Source: Pseudomonas botevensis (lineage in GTDB: Bacteria; Pseudomonadota; Gammaproteobacteria; Pseudomonadales; Pseudomonadaceae). Taken from it: a DNA stretch of 64,000 nt. The notes beneath the pieces were generated by a model. The model was not told where the DNA came from. It saw only the letters and a program-made list of their open reading frames with translations, and did not search any database. Shown here one piece after another: positions 58,808 to 64,000 of the stretch. The translations under genes and the position numbers were made by a program. Within the stretch, counting starts at the first letter, position 1. Each line of letters opens with the position of its first letter. The stretch spans positions 124,001-188,000 of the forward strand of contig NZ_JAHTKI010000002.1 of assembly GCF_019145475.1 (NCBI RefSeq), written 5' to 3'.

Positions 58808-60675
58808 CAATGCGGCCCTCCGGGTCTGCCACGGCTGATTTTCTCGGCCGTCATCTGCTGGTTGGTCAGCGGTGTGCTGCTGATTTCCCACCAGCTCTCG
58901 ATCGCTTCGTCATTGCTGGCTTGTACGGCGGGCATGCCGAACCGGTTCCACCAGACGGTGGAGGTTCCCGGTGGGTAGTAATTGGGAATCCAGTAGTAGT
59001 TCCATTGCAGCACCCGGTCCAGCGCATGGGCGTAACGCAGCATGTCGGGCTGGGTCGAGGCGCGGATCAGGCCGTTGATCAAGGTGTCGACCGCCGGATT
59101 CTTCAACACTATGTAGTTGTTGGCGCCGGGATCGTTGGCCGAGGCCGAGCCAAAGTAGTTCAGCAGCTCGCCGCCGGGCGAGGTGGTGACCGGATAGCCG
59201 GTGACGATCATGTCGTAGTCGCGGCTCATCAGGCGATTGACGTACTGCGAGGAGTCGATGCGGCGAATGTTCAGGTCGATGCCGATCTGTTTCAGGGTGC
59301 GCTTGTAGGGCAGCAACAGACGATCCATGCCGTTCTGGCTGACCAGAAAGGTGAAACTCAACGGCTCGCCCTGGGCGTTGACCAGTTGGTCACCGTCCGG
59401 TTTCCAGCCGGCCTGCTCCAGCAACTCCAGCGCCTGCAACTGCTTGTCGCGGATCAGCCCGCTGCCATCGGTTTTCGGCGCTTCGAACACCTGGGTGAAA
59501 ACTTCATCGGGAATCTGCCCGCGCAGGGGTTCGAGAATTTTCAGCTCGGCAGCATCCGGCACTGCGTTGGCGGCCAGATCACTGTTGGAAAAGTAGCTCT
59601 GCTGGCGGATGTACATATTGCGCATCATTTGCCGGTTGCTCCATTCGAAATCCCAGAGCATGGCCAGGGCCTGACGTACCCGGCGGTCCTGGAACATCGG
59701 TTTTTGCAGGTTGAACACAAAGCCCTGGGCCGATTGCGGCGCCTCGGTGGCCAAGTGCGCCTTTTGCAGGCGCCCGTCGCTCAGGGCCGGGCTGTCGTAG
59801 CCAATGGAATAGCCCGTGGCGGAAAACTCGCGGTTGTAATCATAGGCACCGCCACGCAGCACCTGGCGGGCGACGTCGGTATCGCCGAAGTATTCGATGC
59901 TGAAATGATCGAAGTTGTACAGGCCACGGCTCACCGGCAGGTCCTTGCCCCACCAGTCGGGATTGCGTTCAAAGGTGATGCTGCGTCCGGAGTCGACCTT
60001 GCCGACCCGATACGGGCCGCTGCCCAGCGGCGCCTCGTAACCGCCGCCACCGGCGAAATCGCGGGTCTTCCACCAATGTTCGGGAAAGACCGGCAGGGTG
60101 GCGATGTCCAGCGGCAGGGTGCGGTTTTCGTTGCTCTTGAAGTCGAAACGGATCGTCAGAGGCGCTTCGACCTCGACATCTTTGACGTCGGCGAACTGGG
60201 TGCGATAGCGCAGACTGCCCTGGGTCATCAGCAAATCGTAGGTGTAGCGCACGTCTTCGGCGGTGATCGGCTTGCCGTCAGCGAAGCGAGCCTTTGGGTT
60301 GATGAAGAAACGCAGCGACAGACCATCATCCGAGCGCTCCATTTTCTCTGCCACCAGGCCGTAGACGGTGTAGGGTTCGTCCAGCGAGCGCTGGGCCAGC
60401 GGCGAGTACACCATGCCGTCGATCTGGGTGACGCCGATGCCTTTGTCTATATAAGGCAGGATGTGATCGAAATGGCCGATCTCGACGGCCGAGCGACGCA
60501 TCGTTCCGCCTTTCGGCGCCTGGGGGTTGGTGTAGGCGAAGTGGCTGAAGCTGGCCGGGTATTTCGGCGCTTCACCATAAACGGTCAACGCATGCTGTGG
60601 TGCGGCGTTCACCCCCGTGCAACCCAGCAGCAGGGCTACGGCAGTGAACATCAATGTGGAGAAAGCCAGTCGCAT
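58807..60675 (-). CDS. yejA: Periplasmic oligopeptide-binding protein YejA
   Basis: This 622-residue family 5 solute-binding protein has a signal peptide [19 protein letters not shown]... cut probably after VNA. A lipobox reading (LLGC) is possible but atypical. Motifs include [21 protein letters not shown], the extended [18 protein letters not shown] and [15 protein letters not shown]. It delivers peptides or microcin-type compounds to YejBEF. The start at 60675 was selected because it gives the signal peptide. It is the first gene of the operon. Confidence 0.93.
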   Translation of the reverse strand: MRLAFSTLMFTAVALLLGCTGVNAAPQHALTVYGEAPKYPASFSHFAYTNPQAPKGGTMRRSAVEIGHFDHILPYIDKGIGVTQIDGMVYSPLAQRSLDEPYTVYGLVAEKMERSDDGLSLRFFINPKARFADGKPITAEDVRYTYDLLMTQGSLRYRTQFADVKDVEVEAPLTIRFDFKSNENRTLPLDIATLPVFPEHWWKTRDFAGGGGYEAPLGSGPYRVGKVDSGRSITFERNPDWWGKDLPVSRGLYNFDHFSIEYFGDTDVARQVLRGGAYDYNREFSATGYSIGYDSPALSDGRLQKAHLATEAPQSAQGFVFNLQKPMFQDRRVRQALAMLWDFEWSNRQMMRNMYIRQQSYFSNSDLAANAVPDAAELKILEPLRGQIPDEVFTQVFEAPKTDGSGLIRDKQLQALELLEQAGWKPDGDQLVNAQGEPLSFTFLVSQNGMDRLLLPYKRTLKQIGIDLNIRRIDSSQYVNRLMSRDYDMIVTGYPVTTSPGGELLNYFGSASANDPGANNYIVLKNPAVDTLINGLIRASTQPDMLRYAHALDRVLQWNYYWIPNYYPPGTSTVWWNRFGMPAVQASNDEAIESWWEISSTPLTNQQMTAEKISRGRPGGPH

Positions 60676-60810
60676 TTTCAGCCTTAGAGCCGGGTGATCG
60701 ATAAGCGCAATTTGTACGCGAGCGGCGCGCCGGTCGCCAGCCCAATCGTGTGTCTGAAACACAACGGCCCACCAAAGGGCGGGCCGTTGCACAGCAGGTC
60801 TGCGGGCAGA

Positions 60811-61092
60811 TCAGTCCTGACGGCTGGTGACTTCCAGCAGGTGATAACCGAACTGGGTCTTCACCGGGCCCTGCACGACGTTGATCGGTGCGCTGAACAC
60901 CACGGTGTCGAACTCCTTGACCATCTGGCCCGGGCCGAAGGAACCCAGGTCACCGCCCTGGCGGCTGGACGGGCAGGTGGAGTTGGCCTTGGCCACCTCG
61001 GCGAAATCGGCACCGGCTTCGATCTGGGCCTTGAGTTCGTTGCACTTGTCTTCGCTGGAAACCAGGATGTGGCGGGCAGTGGCTTTAGCCAT
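60811..61092 (-). CDS. Parvulin-type peptidyl-prolyl isomerase (PpiC-like), second copy
   Basis: This 93-residue parvulin starts MAKATARHILVSSEDKCNEL. It contains STCPSSRQGGDLGSFGPGQM and ends KTQFGYHLLEVTSRQD. It has no signal peptide. It closely parallels the 91-residue parvulin at 41105-41380 but differs enough to be an old paralogue. It is separated from yejA by 135 bp and probably has its own promoter. Confidence 0.94.
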   Translation of the reverse strand: MAKATARHILVSSEDKCNELKAQIEAGADFAEVAKANSTCPSSRQGGDLGSFGPGQMVKEFDTVVFSAPINVVQGPVKTQFGYHLLEVTSRQD

Positions 61093-61189
61093 GGGAAACT
61101 CTCCAATCAATTTCAGTAAAGTGCGGAGCCTACCGGATTCAGTGGCCGATTTCTCGGCAAAGTTCCGCCAGGCTGTCCAATGCCTGTTA

Positions 61190-62059
61190 TCAGAGATTCT
61201 TCGCTCGCAGGCGTGCGGCATGCTCAACATACAGCTCGACCGGATCCAGTGGAGCCGTGCGCTGACCAGCGGTCCGACGCAGGCTGCCCAAGTGATCGAG
61301 CGGATAGTCGGAACGTACCACCGTGCCCAGGTGCGAGCTGAACCGGCCGACAAAACCGTCATTTTGCGCGGGTTCGGTAATGAAGTACTCCGATAACGCC
61401 TGACACAGGTTCTGAACCGGGTCGAGGTCGCGGCCGTTCGCCGGTGGCACCACGCCACTCCAGGAGAAGTAGCGAACACCGTTGACCAGCTCGGCTCCGT
61501 GCCCGCCCCAGACCTGGGGCAAGCCCTGTGGGTACTTGTCATTGAAGTCGCCGACCCCTTCGGTGGTCAGTGCATTCAGTGCGGCGAGGGCATTCTGCGG
61601 CAGGGCGGTGCTGCCGCTGAGCAGGGACAGAAAGTTGGAGAACAGCGTGGCGACATTCTGCGCGACGTTTTCCGGCAGGCGTCCCGGGATCAGCGCCTTG
61701 CGCAGGAAATCCGCCAGCTCCGAACCATGGTTCGGCCCGCTGACCGAGGTCACCGAGGCGACGTTGTCGGGGGCAAGGGCTGCCGCATAGCGAGCGGCGA
61801 GTGCGCCCTGACTGTGACCGATCAGGTTGACTTTGCCAGCGCCTGTGCCTCGCAGCACGCAGCCGATCTGCGAGAGCAATTGCTCGCCTCGCACCTCGTT
61901 GTCATGGGTTGCCGAGAGATGGGCCACAAATACGCGGCTGCCGCTGGCCTTCAGGGCCTGCTTGACCTCGTGAAACAGTTCGAAAGAACCGATGCGCTCG
62001 AATCCGAACAGACCGTGCACCAACAGGATGGGATAACGGGTTGAAGCATTCCGTTGCAT
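61190..62059 (-). CDS. Lipase, alpha/beta hydrolase (Pseudomonas family I)
   Basis: This 289-residue protein opens YPILLVHGLFGFERIGSFELF (oxyanion region). It has the nucleophile elbow GHSQG with Ser83 and a NDGFVGRFSSHLGTVV segment bearing the catalytic Asp/His. It resembles P. fragi/P. fluorescens true lipases. There is no signal peptide from the chosen start, as in the P. fragi type, and no lif foldase gene is adjacent. The start at 62059 follows AAAGGTAAGAAC; ATG 62086 would add nine residues without making a signal. It may be exported by a non-Sec route or act inside the cell. Confidence 0.88.
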   Translation of the reverse strand: MQRNASTRYPILLVHGLFGFERIGSFELFHEVKQALKASGSRVFVAHLSATHDNEVRGEQLLSQIGCVLRGTGAGKVNLIGHSQGALAARYAAALAPDNVASVTSVSGPNHGSELADFLRKALIPGRLPENVAQNVATLFSNFLSLLSGSTALPQNALAALNALTTEGVGDFNDKYPQGLPQVWGGHGAELVNGVRYFSWSGVVPPANGRDLDPVQNLCQALSEYFITEPAQNDGFVGRFSSHLGTVVRSDYPLDHLGSLRRTAGQRTAPLDPVELYVEHAARLRAKNL

Positions 62060-62396
62060 GTTCTTACCTTTTTCGCAGAAGTTCATCGGTGAAATCTGCG
62101 TGCAACTCTAAAACACTCATCTCGCTGGCGAAGTACGAAGCGGCTTCGGGGGCTGCCGGAAACTGGACTAGGATCCGTACGATTTTTCGGATCTTTATGA
62201 AATCCGGGTCGGAATATTTAGACATCTTTTGCATCCGCCGAAGTGATTTCCTGCCGCTTGCCTACTTTCTCCGTCGTGATTGCCTCTGCCTTGCGGCGTA
62301 CCGTGCCGACATCGAACCTTTGCCGATTCGCGTTTCAATTCAGCTTGCCAGCGCAGTCATTGACGACCGCGCTACATCCAGGGAATGGAGTTACGA

Positions 62397-63563
62397 ATGA
62401 CTACTCAGGCAATACAGCCCACCGCGCTGTCATCACAATGGACCGGTGCCGCTCCGCCGACGGGAGCAGGCCATCTCAGTCTTAAAATCGACGAGAACTC
62501 GCTGGAGCTTTGTTATGGCCCGGGCCAGCTCGCCAGTGCTGACTCGGTCGGCATGCTGGAAGCGCCAAGGCTCGACTCGGTCGATGGCGCGGTGCTCGAT
62601 CCGGCGCTGTCGAGAGGCATTGTCCGGGTCGCGCCTTATCCAGGCATGGCGTGCGGCGACAAACTGATATTGAGGTGGGATGGACTGGATTTGGAGGGCT
62701 ATGCCTACCAGCATGAAATTGTCCGCTTCGTCAGTGAGGGACAGGTGGGCAAGGAAGTGGTGTTCGTGGTCAAGGGCATGCACATCGCGGCGCTGGATGG
62801 CGGTTCGCTGGACGTCTACTGGACGCTCATCAGCGCCGCTCTGGCTGAGCCGCTGTCTTCTGCCCGGCTGCAACTGAGCGTGGGTGATTCGGCGCTCCGG
62901 TTGCTGGCCCCGCATGTGGAGGAATCGGCGGGGGAGGTGCTGGATCCGGATCGGGTGTCGCACGGCGTATCCGTCACCCTCCAGCCCTACGCGCGAATGA
63001 CCGCCGGAGACCGGATTTTGCTGTCGTGGCAAGGTGCGACGACGGCCACTGAATACAGCGACGCCTTGCTCGTCGAATCTTTTTCCGTTGGCGAGACCCT
63101 GTCGTTCTGGGTGGCGCCTGAGACCGTGACGGCCCACATCGGCGACAAAGTGACGGTGCGCTACCGGGTTCTGCAAGCAAGTGGGGCGACTCGGGACTCC
63201 GAGCCGACACGCATTGTGTTTGCTGCATTGAATCGAGGGGTTCTGGACGCTCCCGATGTCCTCGAGGCCGAGGATGGCGTGCTGGTAGTGGAGGATTCGA
63301 TCGACGGAATTACCGTGGTCCTCGGCAATGTCCAGGTGCAGGAAGGGGAGTTGGTGTACCTCAAGTGCGATGGCGAACTGTTCAATCACCGTGACGACCG
63401 GGAGATCACCCGGGATATGGCCGGGCAGCCACTGGTGTTCATCGTGCCTCATCGATTCTGGCGTGAACATGCAGGCCTGACGGTGCGCGTGGCGTACTCC
63501 GTGGAGCATCTGGACGATGCCAGTCAGGAGTCCGCCGTCACTGAGGTGCGTGTCGAGCGTTAA
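62397..63563 (+). CDS. Unrecognised protein with three ~115-residue Ig-like repeats
   Basis: This 388-residue protein is composed of three similar beta-rich units starting near residues 53, 169 and 283. Each begins L-x-A-P-x-V/L with E and G-x-L-D (LEAPRLDSVDGAVLDP, LLAPHVEESAGEVLDP, LDAPDVLEAEDGVL). Each then has a GD-x-I-x-L-x-W-type strand and ends in V-x-V-x-Y. There is no signal peptide or membrane helix, and few cysteines. GGAGTTACGA precedes the ATG at 62397. Related repeat proteins occur in Pseudomonas as hypothetical proteins and as modules of large surface proteins. The function is unknown. Confidence 0.7.
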   Translation: MTTQAIQPTALSSQWTGAAPPTGAGHLSLKIDENSLELCYGPGQLASADSVGMLEAPRLDSVDGAVLDPALSRGIVRVAPYPGMACGDKLILRWDGLDLEGYAYQHEIVRFVSEGQVGKEVVFVVKGMHIAALDGGSLDVYWTLISAALAEPLSSARLQLSVGDSALRLLAPHVEESAGEVLDPDRVSHGVSVTLQPYARMTAGDRILLSWQGATTATEYSDALLVESFSVGETLSFWVAPETVTAHIGDKVTVRYRVLQASGATRDSEPTRIVFAALNRGVLDAPDVLEAEDGVLVVEDSIDGITVVLGNVQVQEGELVYLKCDGELFNHRDDREITRDMAGQPLVFIVPHRFWREHAGLTVRVAYSVEHLDDASQESAVTEVRVER

Positions 63564-63578
63564 CGCTCTATGCGGAGT

Positions 63579-63620
63579 CCATCCTTCCGGTGGGTGCGGC
63601 TCGCCGGAAGGATGGTTTTG
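63579..63620. terminator. Rho-independent terminator between convergent genes
   Basis: CCATCCTTCCGG (63579-63590) pairs with CCGGAAGGATGG (63604-63615), followed by TTTTG. It ends the rightward repeat-protein gene and lies 4 bp from the stop of the leftward DAHP synthase gene. Confidence 0.8.
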
Positions 63621-63623
63621 CCG

Positions 63624-64000
63624 TCAGGCCCGAGCCTGTGTGCGAAGGCGTTCGGCGGCGTCCCGCAGCAAGCGTTCGGTTGCGTCGAAGCCGAGACAGC
63701 CATCGGTCACCGAAACGCCGTAGCGCAGTGGCGGGTTCAAAGGCTGGCAGCCTTCGAACAGGTGCGATTCGATCATCATGCCGATCAGCGAGCGGTTGCC
63801 TTGCAGGCGTTGTTCAAGCACATCGTTGAACACCGCTGGTTGGCGTGATGGGTCCTTGCCGCTGTTGGCATGGCTGCAATCGACCATGATCCGGTCCGGA
63901 ATCTTCAAACGGTCGAGTTCGGCGTTGATCCGGGCCACGCTCTCACGATCGTAGTTCGGCCCCTGATGACCGCCTCGCAGCACCAGATGGGTATCCGCAT
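63624..64000 (-). CDS. 3-Deoxy-7-phosphoheptulonate (DAHP) synthase, type I, C-terminal part (cut by window edge)
   Basis: About 125 residues of the C-terminus are visible; the gene continues beyond the right edge. Segments LRGGHQGPNYDRESV, MVDCSHANSGKDPSRQP, SLIGMMIESHLFEGCQP and YGVSVTDGCLGFD are the conserved end of AroF/AroG/AroH-type enzymes, which make DAHP for the shikimate pathway. Which feedback class (Phe, Tyr or Trp sensitive) cannot be decided from this part. Confidence 0.93.
   Translation of the reverse strand, partial: ADTHLVLRGGHQGPNYDRESVARINAELDRLKIPDRIMVDCSHANSGKDPSRQPAVFNDVLEQRLQGNRSLIGMMIESHLFEGCQPLNPPLRYGVSVTDGCLGFDATERLLRDAAERLRTQARA

Overview
The window looks like a chromosomal segment of a Pseudomonas of the P. 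fluorescens group. The base composition is GC-rich. Recognisable Pseudomonas neighbourhoods include metH next to cti, a 3-hydroxybutyrate operon in the order regulator-gntP-bdhA-aacS, and yejABEF. The intergenic repeats are of the REP type and of the long inverted-repeat type typical of this group. I saw no tRNA, rRNA, prophage, insertion sequence or CRISPR array. Most of the sequence is core metabolism, with a few accessory patches. | Layout. 1-704 is the C-terminal end of a NEL-type E3 ubiquitin ligase-like effector. 759-4719 holds a DUF934 gene, cysI (sulfite reductase), a 37-residue membrane peptide, an orphan periplasmic binding protein and a DUF2970 gene. 4878-10124 encodes a 1748-residue toxin/effector-like leucine-rich-repeat protein with no NEL domain. 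10174-18112 holds metH, divergent cti, an acyltransferase and nfuA. 18199-28144 is a vitamin B12 and cobalt region. There, cbtB-cbtA-cobE-cobM run leftward and cobW-cobN-chlI/chlID run rightward. Each arm has its own cobalamin riboswitch, and a repeat element of about 470 bp with inverted arms lies between them. 28163-31775 holds an Old-Yellow-Enzyme-like oxidoreductase with a divergent MerR regulator, and a TerC/CBS/CorC membrane protein. 31859-34168 is a small accessory patch with an unknown protein, a thioredoxin-like protein and a Phd/RelE-type toxin-antitoxin pair. 34383-41015 is a catabolic cluster behind a strong sigma-54 promoter match: amino-acid-type ABC transporter, RidA, IclR regulator, PLP deaminase/dehydratase and 2-keto-3-deoxygluconate-type kinase. 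41105-45211 holds a parvulin, a hybrid sensor kinase and a PilU-like ATPase. 45336-49124 encodes a second giant toxin-like protein, with an HExxH zinc-protease motif. 49174-55097 is the 3-hydroxybutyrate operon with its sigma-54 activator. 55136-60675 is yejABEF. 60811-64000 holds a second parvulin, a lipase, a protein with three Ig-like repeats, and the end of a DAHP synthase. | How the genes work together. In the B12 region, CbtAB (cobalt uptake), CobW, CobN and the Mg-chelatase-like ChlI/ChlD subunits form a cobalt-insertion module under cobalamin feedback. The most striking signal is at the end of chlI. An in-frame A_AAA_AAG heptamer lies 5 nt before a perfect 14-bp hairpin, with a stop codon between them. 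The VWA (ChlD) half lies in the -1 frame and has no start codon of its own near its beginning. This is the architecture expected for programmed -1 frameshifting that makes both a short ChlI and a ChlI-ChlD fusion from one gene. The 34-41 kb cluster fits uptake and deamination of an amino-sugar acid such as D-glucosaminate to 2-keto-3-deoxygluconate, followed by phosphorylation; that substrate is my inference. Two giant proteins plus a NEL fragment suggest a locus rich in host- or competitor-directed effectors.
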